DNA from: Paenibacillus mangrovi
GTDB taxonomy: Bacteria > Bacillota > Bacilli > Paenibacillales > Paenibacillaceae
Direction: 5' to 3'
NCBI RefSeq assembly: GCF_022898935.1
Contig: NZ_JALIRP010000014.1
Location: 1-64,000, forward strand
DNA length: 64,000 nucleotides
The number at the start of each line of letters is the position of its first letter. Within the stretch, counting starts at the first letter, position 1. Positions 52,085-61,295 of this stretch are shown in pieces. Position numbers and translations under genes: made by a program. The notes under the pieces were generated by a model, which ran no database searches, had not been told where the DNA came from, and saw nothing but the letters and a program-made list of their open reading frames with translations.

Positions 52085-52416
52085 GTGGTAAAGAAACGGC
52101 TAATGTGGGCTGGCACCAAGATTATACATATTGGCAATGCTGTAAGGAGCCATCGCTGATCACTGAATGGGTGGCGTTTACCGATGTGGATCTATCCAAT
52201 GGCTGTATGCAAATGGTACCACGCAGTCATAAATGGGGGCTTCTGAATGTGAGTGATTTCTTCGAGCAAAACACGGAAAAGCAAAAGGAAATGATGGACA
52301 TTCCTGAAAATGAAAGCTTTAGCCCAGTTCCGATTGTGATGAAAATGATGGCAGGTAGAGATGGAGAGCTATTCATAGGTGAAGCCTGGCCTGTACTTTA
52401 TGAGGCGAAATTATAA
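52085..52416 (+). pseudogene. Phytanoyl-CoA dioxygenase (PhyH)-like C-terminal fragment
   Basis: The frame reads NVGWHQDYTYWQCCKEPSLI, TEWVAFTDVDLSNGCMQMVP, RSHKWGLL. This is the PhyH core with the iron-binding HxD (HQD) and the GCM(Q)xxPxSHxxG motif. The N-terminal half is missing and the fragment is fused to the AraC sensor remnant. Originally separate neighbouring genes were probably joined by a deletion. Confidence 0.75.
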
Positions 52417-52436
52417 GGTCTCGATATAAGGGATAT

Positions 52437-52513
52437 TCGGTAGTTACGATAAACAATAAAAGTAGGGGCAGTCTAGGTCTTTCGGGTTCCTAGTCCGTCA
52501 CTGCTTTTTTTTA
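52437..52513 (+). repeat. Degenerate element with terminator hairpin
   Basis: The left-arm-like GTTACGATAAACAATAAAAG (52441-52460) precedes the hairpin GCAGTCTAGG..CCTAGTCCGTCACTGC, followed by TTTTTTTT. No right arm is seen. The core resembles that at 35142-35192 (CAGTCTAGG). Confidence 0.45.
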
Positions 52514-52677
52514 ATGATCCAGTCAAACAAATGGAAATTATTCCTGGTAGTGGAGTGAGTGGCAATCGGGTGATGTGTCTGAGGACAAAGGATTCTATAA
52601 AAGAATTATCTAGAGTATAATCTATAAAAACTCTAAGGTGAATGATGAAAAAATCAGATTGCTAAGGAGGGGCTGCA

Positions 52678-54987
52678 TTGTTTATCAACAAATGGCGAAT
52701 CCGGCGGCCGTTGTTCTGGAAACTCTCGATCTCGTATCTCCTTGTGCTGATCATGCCAATCATCATCAGCAGTTTCGTATACAACGTGGCGGTGCAGACA
52801 GTCAAGAATGATGCAATTCAGCATAATTTGCTGATGCTGGAGCAAACGAGACAGATTATGGATGCCCGTCTTCAGGAGATCGAAGGGATCGGCAAACAGA
52901 TAGCGCTCGATCCTAAGATGAATTCTCTCATAAACGCCGGAATCATCGAGGAGGGATCGCCGAAGCATTATCTTATTTGGAAGGCCGTCAACTACAGTCC
53001 AAATTTCCATGCAATCAACACGTTTGTCCTTAATTACTACGTATTTTTCCACAATAATTCCGTTGTACTCTCTTCGGATACGGCATTTCCCGATATAGAA
53101 TGGTTTTGGAAGAGCTTGTTTCCGGACATTGTTTCTCTGGACAAGCAAGAATTTCAACGAATGCTTTGGAATCGGTTTCATCTATCTACATTTTTGCCTG
53201 GCGGCCAAGTGACATTGGATCATAAACAACATCAAGTCCTTTATTATCTGCATTCGTTTCCCGTCGATTCTATAAATAATCCGCTCGGTGTCATTCTGGT
53301 ACTGATTGATCAGACCCAAATCAATCATTTATTGACCCGACTCGATATAGGCGAAAGCGGATTGGTTTATATAAGCGATGAAGAGGGCAAAGTCGTCACA
53401 TCCGTTACAGGGGAACAGACGAAGGTGGCACCGGAGGAGCTTGCAGCTAAACCAATCGAAGACGGTTTCTTCAAAACGGCAAATGGGGAAGAACTATATA
53501 TTTCGCGAACAGTATCAAGTCTGAACGGCTGGAATTATGTATCTGCTGTGCCTACCTCCATGGTGCTTGCCAAAGTGCAATACATTAAAAACATCATCAT
53601 CGCATCGGCGCTCTTAACGATCGTGTTAGGCATTGTCCTTGCCCTATTTCTTGGCTATCGTGACTGGAAGCCGATTAAGCAATTGCTTCAACAGTTACGT
53701 GGATGGCTCGGTAGTGTAGAGGAACGATACACAAACGAATATGACTATTTGAACGACTCCATTTCCCGATTGATTGAAAATCACCATCTACTAAATGAGA
53801 AGGTTCAAGAGCATATCCCACTGCTTCGGCAAGCGTTTTTCCGCAGGCTGCTTTATGGTGAATTTGTAGACGACAAAGAAATTAAGATATTTCAAAAGAG
53901 TGTGGGTTTGGAAATATCTGATCAAAGTTTTTTCGTGCTTCTTTTACGCGTTGATGAAGCGGGAAGAAACGAGAGCGATCCCTCTCTCGAAGAAATTCGA
54001 ATGTTAAACATTATCATTAAAAATGCAATCGACCGTTCTTTGGGGCACTTGACGTATTTCATATACGATATCGACGAGAACAAATTTGCGCTTATCGTTG
54101 AATTCAACGGTGAAGACAAAGACAGGCAACTTGGGATTCAAGAAGCGAAATCGATGATCCAGAACTTGTCCCATACTCTGGAAAGCTGTAGTCAAATGCG
54201 GTTGTCTTTTGCTTTCGGCAGAGTCTATAAGGGGATACGCGATATATGCGTGTCTTTTTTCGAAGCGAAGCAAGCACTGGAGTACGCATTGAGTAAAAAC
54301 CAAGGACAGAGGTATGCTCGGTATGAGGACATACCGCAAGAAAGCGATAAGTACTACTTTCCAATTGACCTCGAGTTAAGGTTGATTAACAGTATAAAAT
54401 CCGGGAATCGAACGGATGTGGAACAAGTACTAACGCTGCTGTACAATGAAAATTTCCAAAGAAGGAATTTATCCGTGCCGGATGCCGAACAGCTTCTCTA
54501 TTTAATGATTGGCACGGTATCTAGAGGATTGGACCAAATGAAGGATTTGGCAATTGGTGAACTGTCCATTGGAAAACTGCAGAGGAAAGAAAGCATTGAA
54601 GAGCTCTTTTGTGGGATCGGAGAAGCGTATCTTGATTGCTGCGAAGCTATTCAATTCAAAAATCAAAGCGACAAAACGGAGCTGCGTAATCAAGTAGAGA
54701 TATTCATCCAGCAAAACTATGTGGAGGGCAACTTGACCTTGTCCATGGTCGCCGACGAATTTAAGACAACGGAAGCTATGATGTATCAGTTTATAAAAGA
54801 TCATTTGGGAATGACATTTAGTGACTACATTGAAAGTATACGAATTAGGCGAGCGTGCGAACTGTTGGCGACTCGAGAGATACCGATCAAGGAAGTCGCG
54901 TTAATGGTCGGATATAGTAGCGATCGTACGTTTAGAAGAGCTTTTAAGCGAGTCATGGGGATTTCTCCGATGGCCTATTCCAAATAA
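52678..54987 (+). CDS. Membrane-anchored AraC-family sensor-regulator
   Basis: A 769-residue regulator typical of Paenibacillus sugar loci. Helix 1 at about 14-38 and helix 2 at about 303-325 enclose an extracytoplasmic Cache-like sensor domain. A cytosolic linker domain follows (degenerate GGDEF-like region around LRVDEAGRNESD). The C-terminal AraC DNA-binding region has two helix-turn-helices (LTLSMVADEFKTTEAMMYQF, IKEVALMVGYSSDRTFRRAF) and ends GISPMAY. Start TTG 52678 has AAGGAGGGG. It most likely senses the sugar bound by the transporter and activates the genes at 55339-61148. Confidence 0.85.
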   Translation: MFINKWRIRRPLFWKLSISYLLVLIMPIIISSFVYNVAVQTVKNDAIQHNLLMLEQTRQIMDARLQEIEGIGKQIALDPKMNSLINAGIIEEGSPKHYLIWKAVNYSPNFHAINTFVLNYYVFFHNNSVVLSSDTAFPDIEWFWKSLFPDIVSLDKQEFQRMLWNRFHLSTFLPGGQVTLDHKQHQVLYYLHSFPVDSINNPLGVILVLIDQTQINHLLTRLDIGESGLVYISDEEGKVVTSVTGEQTKVAPEELAAKPIEDGFFKTANGEELYISRTVSSLNGWNYVSAVPTSMVLAKVQYIKNIIIASALLTIVLGIVLALFLGYRDWKPIKQLLQQLRGWLGSVEERYTNEYDYLNDSISRLIENHHLLNEKVQEHIPLLRQAFFRRLLYGEFVDDKEIKIFQKSVGLEISDQSFFVLLLRVDEAGRNESDPSLEEIRMLNIIIKNAIDRSLGHLTYFIYDIDENKFALIVEFNGEDKDRQLGIQEAKSMIQNLSHTLESCSQMRLSFAFGRVYKGIRDICVSFFEAKQALEYALSKNQGQRYARYEDIPQESDKYYFPIDLELRLINSIKSGNRTDVEQVLTLLYNENFQRRNLSVPDAEQLLYLMIGTVSRGLDQMKDLAIGELSIGKLQRKESIEELFCGIGEAYLDCCEAIQFKNQSDKTELRNQVEIFIQQNYVEGNLTLSMVADEFKTTEAMMYQFIKDHLGMTFSDYIESIRIRRACELLATREIPIKEVALMVGYSSDRTFRRAFKRVMGISPMAYSK

Positions 54988-55010
54988 CCAAGAAAAGCCT
55001 GATTCAAATG

Positions 55011-55060
55011 AGATGTCCATTGCTTTGGTCGCGGAACCAAACAAGGGTCATCTTTTTTTT
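55011..55060 (+). terminator. Rho-independent terminator of the AraC regulator gene
   Basis: AGATG..TTGCTTTGGT pairs with ACCAAACAA..CATCT, then TTTTTTTT. The rest of the 350-bp gap to 55339 holds no recognisable gene. Confidence 0.8.
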
Positions 55061-55338
55061 AGATTATAGAACTTATAAATTTCAACGAAGCTGAACCGTT
55101 CTATAATCGCAAGAAAAACTTCTGCTAAACGCGGCCCTTGCATCTGTGAAAGTACGTCGATAGACGTTTTTCTTATATAAGTCAATTTGGCATTGGTCCG
55201 CTCCTTAAAAAATGTCCTCACCCAAATTATGAAGAAACGTCCGCTCATCAAATAATGTCTGTTGTGTAACTTCAATCATCCATGATAATTTTGATGACAG
55301 TTCCAGATGTGACGAGTGAAAGGAGGTGAACGCAGATT

Positions 55339-55353
55339 ATGAAAGCGCATACG
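55339..55353 (+). promoter_or_regulatory. Cre-like site over the permease start codon
   Basis: ATGAAAGCGCATACG matches the cre consensus at 14 of 15 positions and includes the ATG of the first permease gene. It could repress the operon by roadblock. Confidence 0.45.
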
Positions 55354-56295
55354 ACATTACTCCAACATAAACCACCCATAAAAGTAAGAATGGGAAAAGT
55401 CTTTAAAAAAATGCGGGTTCATTGGCCATTGTATGTCCTTCTTTTGCCACCAATCATTTACGTTGCGATCTTTAGCTATGTTCCAATGTACGGAGTACTT
55501 CTTGCTTTCAAACAATATCAACCGCTTAAAGGCATAATCGGTAGTCCTTGGGTGGGGTTTAGCCACTTTGAACAGTTTTTCAGTTCTCCTTCCAGCTGGA
55601 GAATTATAAAAAACACGGTACTTATCAGTTTATACTCACTTGTAGCCGGTTTTCCGCTGCCTATCTTACTGGCTGTAGCACTAAATGAAGTTCGGAAGCA
55701 TTGGTTCAAAAAAACCGTGCAGATGGTAACATACGCGCCGTATTTCATCTCCTCCGTCGTCCTGGTCGGAATCGTCATGCAAGTGCTGGATCCCCGAATC
55801 GGTCTGGTGAATCAATTTATCCAATTTTTCGGCGGAGAACCGATTAATTTTATGGGAGAAACACAATTTTTCAGATCGATCTACGTATGGATGGGGATCT
55901 GGCAAGGGACCGGTTACGGCGCCATCATATACTTGGCTGCTCTTGCTGGGGTAAGTAAGGATTTGCAGGAGGCAAGCATTATTGACGGGGCCAGTAAGGT
56001 GAGACGGATCTGGCATGTTGACTTGCCGAGCATCAGGCCGACCATTGTTATCTTGCTCGTATTAAGCATCGGTGGCATTATGGGCGTTGGATTTGAGACG
56101 ATTTATTTGATGCAGAACAATTTGAATCTTTCTGTTTCCGAAATCATAGCGACTTATGTATATAAAGTGGGGCTCATCAACTCTAACTATGGCTTTTCTA
56201 CAGCGATTGGTTTATTCAACTCTATGATTAATTTAATTTTGCTCATCATCGCCAATTTTACAGCAAGAAAGCTAACAGACTCCGGGCTCTGGTAA
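55339..56295 (+). CDS. ABC transporter permease, LplB type
   Basis: A 318-residue inner-membrane permease with six helices. The EAA loop EASIIDGASKVRRIWHVDLP (about residues 215-235) contacts the ATPase. It is the LplB-type partner for import of oligosaccharides. The ATPase itself is not in the operon; Paenibacillus uses a shared MsmX-like ATPase. AAAGGAGGTG precedes the ATG by 12 bases. A cre-like sequence overlaps the start codon. The second permease follows 70 bp downstream. Confidence 0.9.
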   Translation: MKAHTTLLQHKPPIKVRMGKVFKKMRVHWPLYVLLLPPIIYVAIFSYVPMYGVLLAFKQYQPLKGIIGSPWVGFSHFEQFFSSPSSWRIIKNTVLISLYSLVAGFPLPILLAVALNEVRKHWFKKTVQMVTYAPYFISSVVLVGIVMQVLDPRIGLVNQFIQFFGGEPINFMGETQFFRSIYVWMGIWQGTGYGAIIYLAALAGVSKDLQEASIIDGASKVRRIWHVDLPSIRPTIVILLVLSIGGIMGVGFETIYLMQNNLNLSVSEIIATYVYKVGLINSNYGFSTAIGLFNSMINLILLIIANFTARKLTDSGLW

Positions 56296-56312
56296 GCACG
56301 GGACACGAAAAG
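56293..56312 (+). repeat. Isolated left-arm-like sequence
   Basis: TAAGCACGGGACACGAAA is a degenerate copy of the element left arm (TAAGCTAACGGGACACGATAG). It starts at the stop codon of the first permease gene. Confidence 0.4.
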
Positions 56313-56365
56313 GCTGTCGTTGACCGATTTGTATTTGCAGCACACGTTTGAGAAAGGGTGGCTTT

Positions 56366-57259
56366 ATGAGCAAATTGATTAAACCAACAGTCGGGGATCG
56401 GATTTTCGATGTGATTATTCACTTGGTTTTATGTGTGGGCTTCATCGTTGTAGCATACCCGCTTTTGTATGTGGTTAGCGCATCCTTTAGCAATCCGCAA
56501 GCCGTGGTTTCTGGGAAAGTGTGGCTTTTTCCCGTGAATCCAACATTGCAAGGTTATGCTGCCGTCTTCAAAAATCCGCAAATCGTTACCGGGTTCATGA
56601 ATTCATTGTTTTACATGATTGTTGGTACATTGCTGAATATCGTTATGACTGTGATTGCGGCATATCCTCTTTCTCGTAAAGAGTTGCAAGGAAGAAATGT
56701 CGTGACGCTTTTTTTCGTAATCACGATGTTTTTTTCTGGGGGGTTAATTCCCAGTTACTTGCTTGTCAAAAATTTGGGCTTGTTGGATACCCGCTGGGCT
56801 CTGATCATCCCGGCTGCGATGTCCGTATGGAATGTCATCATCACGAGGACGTTCTTCCAAGTAACCATTCCGCAGGAGCTCTATGAAGCGGCGCAAATTG
56901 ACGGGGCAGGCGATTTCCGCTTCCTGGTCAGTATCGCCATCAAGCTGTCAGCCCCGATCATCGCTGTAATGGCGCTTTATTACGGCGTCGGCCATTGGAA
57001 TACGTACTTTAGTGCACTCATTTATTTGAAATCGCCGGAGTTGTTTCCGCTGCAAATTATATTGAGGAGCATTCTTGTGATCAACAATATCGATCCAACA
57101 ATGGTCGTAGACTTTGAAGTGCTGCAGCGCAAGCAAGGGCTCACCGATGTGCTGAAATACTCTGTCATCGTAGTGGCTAGCGTCCCGGTTCTACTCATTT
57201 ACCCATTTGTGCAAAAGTATTTTGTCAAGGGGGTGATGATTGGCTCGATTAAAGGGTAG
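56366..57259 (+). CDS. ABC transporter permease, LplC/YtcP type
   Basis: A 297-residue permease with six helices. EAA loop: LYEAAQIDGAGDFRFLVSIAI (about residues 175-196). It is the second membrane component of the importer, working with the protein at 55339 and the lipoprotein at 57311. ATG 56366 has AAAGGGTGG upstream. Confidence 0.9.
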   Translation: MSKLIKPTVGDRIFDVIIHLVLCVGFIVVAYPLLYVVSASFSNPQAVVSGKVWLFPVNPTLQGYAAVFKNPQIVTGFMNSLFYMIVGTLLNIVMTVIAAYPLSRKELQGRNVVTLFFVITMFFSGGLIPSYLLVKNLGLLDTRWALIIPAAMSVWNVIITRTFFQVTIPQELYEAAQIDGAGDFRFLVSIAIKLSAPIIAVMALYYGVGHWNTYFSALIYLKSPELFPLQIILRSILVINNIDPTMVVDFEVLQRKQGLTDVLKYSVIVVASVPVLLIYPFVQKYFVKGVMIGSIKG

Positions 57260-57260
57260 A

Positions 57261-57288
57261 AGCTAATGGGACAGAGTATATTTGAAAC
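57261..57288 (+). repeat. Isolated arm of the element family
   Basis: AGCTAATGGGACAGAGTATAT then TTGAAAC is close to the right arm at 7879 (AACTAATGGGACAGGATAG). It lies between the second permease gene and the binding protein gene, so it interrupts this operon. Confidence 0.5.
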
Positions 57289-57310
57289 AAAATAATGGGG
57301 GAGGTTACAT

Positions 57311-58984
57311 ATGAATAAGAAGCTGCATTTGAACATTTTATTGATCATTGTTCTAGCGATGATGACCTCAGGATGCTTTTCTAAAAGTGCGGATCCGGGC
57401 GTTTCCATGGAGCGTGAAGAAGTTGCTACCGGAGAGACATTTCCGATCGTCAAAAATAAAACGAAGCTCAAATTTCTTGTTATACAAGACCCGATGATTA
57501 TCGATTTCAAAACGAATGAATTTGTGAAGTGGTACGAAGAGAAGACGAACATTGAAATCGAATGGGATGTCATTCCGTCCGATTCTGCCAAGGAAAAGGT
57601 AAATTTGATATTGAACAGCGGAGAACTTCCAGATGCGTTTTTTGGCGTTCGATTTAATGAAGAACAATATGCTGTGGCACAACATATGTTCTTGCCATTG
57701 GACGACATGATTCCAAAGTATGCGCCAAACTTCGAAAAAGTTTTGCAAAAACATGATGGGCTACGAGGCATTATTACGGCTACGGACGGTAAGATTTACG
57801 GCTTGCCTTCATGGAATGATTGTTACCATTGCAGCATGTCTCAAAAACTTTGGATTAATAAACATTGGCTGGATAAGCTTGGATTAAAAGAACCTAAAAC
57901 AACTGAAGAATTTTACCAGGTATTGAAAGCGTTTAAGGAGAAGGATCCGAACGGCAATGGTAAGGCCGATGAAATAGCGTTTGCCGGAGCTGCTAATGGA
58001 TGGAACACAGATCCAAATATCTTTCTCATGAATGCATTTACGTATACCAATTCTGGTGACCTGAAACTCATTGTTAAAGACGACAAAGTGGAAACGATTG
58101 TGAATACGCCGGAATACCGTGAAGGATTGAGATATATTCAACGATTGTACAAAGAAGGTTTGCTTTACAATCCTTCGTATACGCAAAATAACGATCAATT
58201 GAGACAATTGGCAGCGAGTCCGAATGCCGAAATATTGGGGGCTTTCGTTACAGGAGCGAATGTCAACATCATTGGTGAAGCAGCCGTTGGCCCGGAGCGA
58301 TACAGGCATTACGTCGCACTAGCGCCGATCGAAGGCCCGAAAGGAGTTAGATACACGACCCATTCGAAATACGATGCTGCTGTTCCGGGAGCATTCTATA
58401 TTCCGACTACGAGCAAAAATCCGGAAGCTGCGCTTCGGTGGGCCGATTACCTTTATACTTTCGAAGGTTCCATTACGAGATCAGCAGGATTAAAAGGAAT
58501 AGGATGGGAAGATCCCAAACCGGGGGATGTTGGATTGAACGGGGAACCAGCTCTAGGTAGAAGGCTTATTCCGTATGTCGAGGAACCACAAAACCATTCA
58601 TTAATGCAGACTGGGATTAATTATGCACCGGAGGAATTCCGGTTCGGCGAAGCGGTGGATCCGAATGTCGATCCTTATGCGGCAGAAGGGCTAGAGAAAT
58701 TGTTGCGAGATGAAACGAAAAATAAATACGAGCCATACGCGCCAAAGGGCGACGCATTATCTGTACTGCCACCCATTAAACTAAAGGATGAAGAAAGTCA
58801 ACCAATTCAGACGATATCAGTCGAATTGGCCAATTATGTAAAGGAATCAACAGTTCGCTTTATTACCGGAGATTTGAATCTTGATAAGGATTGGGACACA
58901 TATGTACAGAGTCTAGACAAAATTGGACTTAGAAAATATTTGGAAACTTACCAGAAGGGTTATGACCGTCAGTACAAAAAATAA
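57311..58984 (+). CDS. Extracellular solute-binding lipoprotein, LplA type
   Basis: A 557-residue lipoprotein that captures the sugar for the importer. The signal peptide ends at the lipobox MTSGC (Cys21). The mature protein is the long family typical of LplA-type transporters (KLKFLVIQDPM, GELPDAFFG, YGLPSWNDCYHCSMSQKLWI, PGAFYIPTTSKNPEAALRW). Acidic and aromatic residues suit an oligosaccharide or uronide ligand. GGGGGAGG precedes the ATG. Confidence 0.9.
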   Translation: MNKKLHLNILLIIVLAMMTSGCFSKSADPGVSMEREEVATGETFPIVKNKTKLKFLVIQDPMIIDFKTNEFVKWYEEKTNIEIEWDVIPSDSAKEKVNLILNSGELPDAFFGVRFNEEQYAVAQHMFLPLDDMIPKYAPNFEKVLQKHDGLRGIITATDGKIYGLPSWNDCYHCSMSQKLWINKHWLDKLGLKEPKTTEEFYQVLKAFKEKDPNGNGKADEIAFAGAANGWNTDPNIFLMNAFTYTNSGDLKLIVKDDKVETIVNTPEYREGLRYIQRLYKEGLLYNPSYTQNNDQLRQLAASPNAEILGAFVTGANVNIIGEAAVGPERYRHYVALAPIEGPKGVRYTTHSKYDAAVPGAFYIPTTSKNPEAALRWADYLYTFEGSITRSAGLKGIGWEDPKPGDVGLNGEPALGRRLIPYVEEPQNHSLMQTGINYAPEEFRFGEAVDPNVDPYAAEGLEKLLRDETKNKYEPYAPKGDALSVLPPIKLKDEESQPIQTISVELANYVKESTVRFITGDLNLDKDWDTYVQSLDKIGLRKYLETYQKGYDRQYKK

Positions 58985-59033
58985 AAACTATGGGAACGGA
59001 ATAATAATGAAATCTTAAAGAGGTGTGAATAAA

Positions 59034-61148
59034 ATGAATTCATTCTCCTCATCCCAGAATGCTGACGAAAACTTGCAGTTGTATGTATCGACGGAAGGAC
59101 GCGACCACTGGTCCGGGACATTGGCAGCGCCTAACGATGATCGGACGGATGGCCCTTTTGCGACAATCGGCAAAGCGCGGGATGCTGTACGATCGATGAA
59201 GGAGGCTGCAAAGTTGTCCGGTTCGGTGTCGGTATGGCTTCGAGAAGGTGAGTACACCTTATCGGAAGCCTTGATATTTAGGCCGCAAGATTCGGCTTCC
59301 GTCACATATGCCGCTTACCCAGGGGAAACGCCGGTGGTCAGCGGCGGCAAGCGGATTTCCGGATGGCGGGAAGAGTCGCTCGGGTCCCAGAAAGTATGGG
59401 TTGTTGACATACCGGAAGTAGCCGGGGGCAAATGGTATTTTCATCAACTGTTTGTCGGTGGGCAGAGGAGACCGAGGACACGTTTGCCTAAGCAAGGATT
59501 TTATTGGATGCAAGAGGTACCGGGAATCAACGTTCACGAAGAAGGAAAGGAAGGCGGTTTGTTCGATGGATCGGATACGTTTGTATGCCGGTCTGGTGAT
59601 ATAAGGCATTGGAGCAACTTGACCGATGTGGATGTCGTTGCCGTTCATTTTTGGATCGAAGAGCGGATGCCAATTGCAACATTCGACGAGCGAACCAGCA
59701 CGGTGCAATCGAGCCGCAGAAGCATGTTCGCCCTCCGTGATGACGTTGCCAAACGGTATGCCAAATATTACGTCGAGAATGTGTTTGAGGCGCTTAGCGA
59801 ACCGGGCGAATGGTACCTCGACCGAAGTACCGGAAAGCTCTATTATATTCCGATGCCAGGGGAATCTCTGGAGGAACTTGAAGCTTATGCTGGCGCATGC
59901 GATCAGTTCCTTCGACTGGAGGGGGATCCTGATAAGGGACGCTATGTCGAGCATATCCGATTCAAGGGAATAACGTTTAGATATAGTGACTGGCACCAGC
60001 CACGAGGCGGCGGAGAGCGCTTTGAACGCTCTGGCATTGATTTTGCCGCAGCTCCGCAGGCCGCCTTTAATATCCCGGGAGTCATCCGTATGGAAGGAGC
60101 AAGATATTGCGCAATTGAGGATTGCAAGATCGAGCATATCGGATTTTACGGGATTGAATTATCCGAAGGCTGCATGTCCAATCGGATCGTTGGGAATGAG
60201 ATTGTGGATATGGGAGCTGGGGGCATCAAACTGGACGGTTCCGATGCGGAAGGCTCTGTCAGCCGCCGAACAGGGAATAATCGGATCACGGATAACATTA
60301 TCCGTTCGGGAGGTCGGGTTTTCCACAGTGCAGTAGGAGTTTTATCCGTGCATTCCTTCGAGAATGTCATCTCGCACAATCATATATTCGATTTGTATTA
60401 TACCGGCATTTCCTGCGGATGGGTGTGGGGCTACGCCGAGAGCGTATCAAAAAATAATAGGATCGAGAAGAATCATATTCATCATCTCGGGCATGGCTTG
60501 TTAAGCGATATGGGCGGCATCTATACGCTTGGCGTCCAACCAGGCACGGTCATCCGTGGAAATGTAATCCACGACATCGAGAAATGCAATTACGGCGGTT
60601 GGGCGATTTATCCGGATGAAGGAAGCTCGCATATACTGATTGAAAATAACATCTGCTACAATACGAGCAGTCAAGTGTTCCATGAACATTACGGCCGCGA
60701 AAATATCGTGCGCAACAACATATTCGCATTCGGCCGGGAAGGCCAGGTAGCCTTGAGCCGGGCGGAGGGGCACATTTCGTTTACCTTCGAGAAGAACATC
60801 GTCGTCTCGGACAGCCAACCTATCTTTGTAGGTGGGTACAGCGGTCAGATGGATAAGCGGGGATTTTTTAGTGATTTGAATCTGTTCTGGGATGTTTCGG
60901 GCAGGGAGCCGATCAGTGGCAATGGAGGGCATGATGAACAGGCTCGGTTTTCACTTCGCCACACGTTAACCCGGGAAGAATTACAGGAACTGGGTTACGA
61001 TTTGCACTCGATCTATGATGATCCCCGGTTTGTTGCTTTGGACAAATATGATTTCACGCTACAGGAAGATTCCCCGGCATTTGACCTCGGGTTTCAGCCG
61101 ATCGATAATTCGGATGTCGGTCCGCGTCCCTTAGGAAAGCGGGAGTAA
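59034..61148 (+). CDS. Right-handed beta-helix glycosidase/lyase-like protein
   Basis: A 704-residue protein with a parallel beta-helix of the pectate-lyase/GH141-like superfamily. It opens LYVSTEGRDHWSG..GPFATIGKARDAV, then has many helix turns (IRFKGITFR, IEDCKIEHIGFYGIELS, NRIVGNEIVDMGAGGIKL, ISHNHIFDLYYTGISCG, ILIENNICYNTSSQ). There is no signal peptide, so it acts in the cytosol on imported oligosaccharides. ATG 59034 has AGAGGTG upstream. It closes the transporter operon. Catalytic residues cannot be named with confidence. Confidence 0.8.
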   Translation: MNSFSSSQNADENLQLYVSTEGRDHWSGTLAAPNDDRTDGPFATIGKARDAVRSMKEAAKLSGSVSVWLREGEYTLSEALIFRPQDSASVTYAAYPGETPVVSGGKRISGWREESLGSQKVWVVDIPEVAGGKWYFHQLFVGGQRRPRTRLPKQGFYWMQEVPGINVHEEGKEGGLFDGSDTFVCRSGDIRHWSNLTDVDVVAVHFWIEERMPIATFDERTSTVQSSRRSMFALRDDVAKRYAKYYVENVFEALSEPGEWYLDRSTGKLYYIPMPGESLEELEAYAGACDQFLRLEGDPDKGRYVEHIRFKGITFRYSDWHQPRGGGERFERSGIDFAAAPQAAFNIPGVIRMEGARYCAIEDCKIEHIGFYGIELSEGCMSNRIVGNEIVDMGAGGIKLDGSDAEGSVSRRTGNNRITDNIIRSGGRVFHSAVGVLSVHSFENVISHNHIFDLYYTGISCGWVWGYAESVSKNNRIEKNHIHHLGHGLLSDMGGIYTLGVQPGTVIRGNVIHDIEKCNYGGWAIYPDEGSSHILIENNICYNTSSQVFHEHYGRENIVRNNIFAFGREGQVALSRAEGHISFTFEKNIVVSDSQPIFVGGYSGQMDKRGFFSDLNLFWDVSGREPISGNGGHDEQARFSLRHTLTREELQELGYDLHSIYDDPRFVALDKYDFTLQEDSPAFDLGFQPIDNSDVGPRPLGKRE

Positions 61149-61153
61149 GCATG

Positions 61154-61179
61154 AAAAGTCGCCAATTTGGCGGCTTTTT
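61154..61179 (+). terminator. Rho-independent terminator after the beta-helix gene
   Basis: AAAAGTCGCC, loop AATTT, GGCGGCTTTTT. Confidence 0.9.
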
Positions 61180-61295
61180 CGTTTGTTGGCTTTATCTAGT
61201 ATTTATAGGTAAAATTAAATGAAGAAATGAGTATCACAATAATCACTCTCGACTTTGTCGTATATCGTGTTCATTTAAACCAGGAGGTTGCAGCT

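Noticed and set aside
55048..55275. 75-codon minus-strand reading frame before the permease operon
   Set aside because: No ribosome site, no recognisable family, and it overlaps the terminator of the regulator gene.
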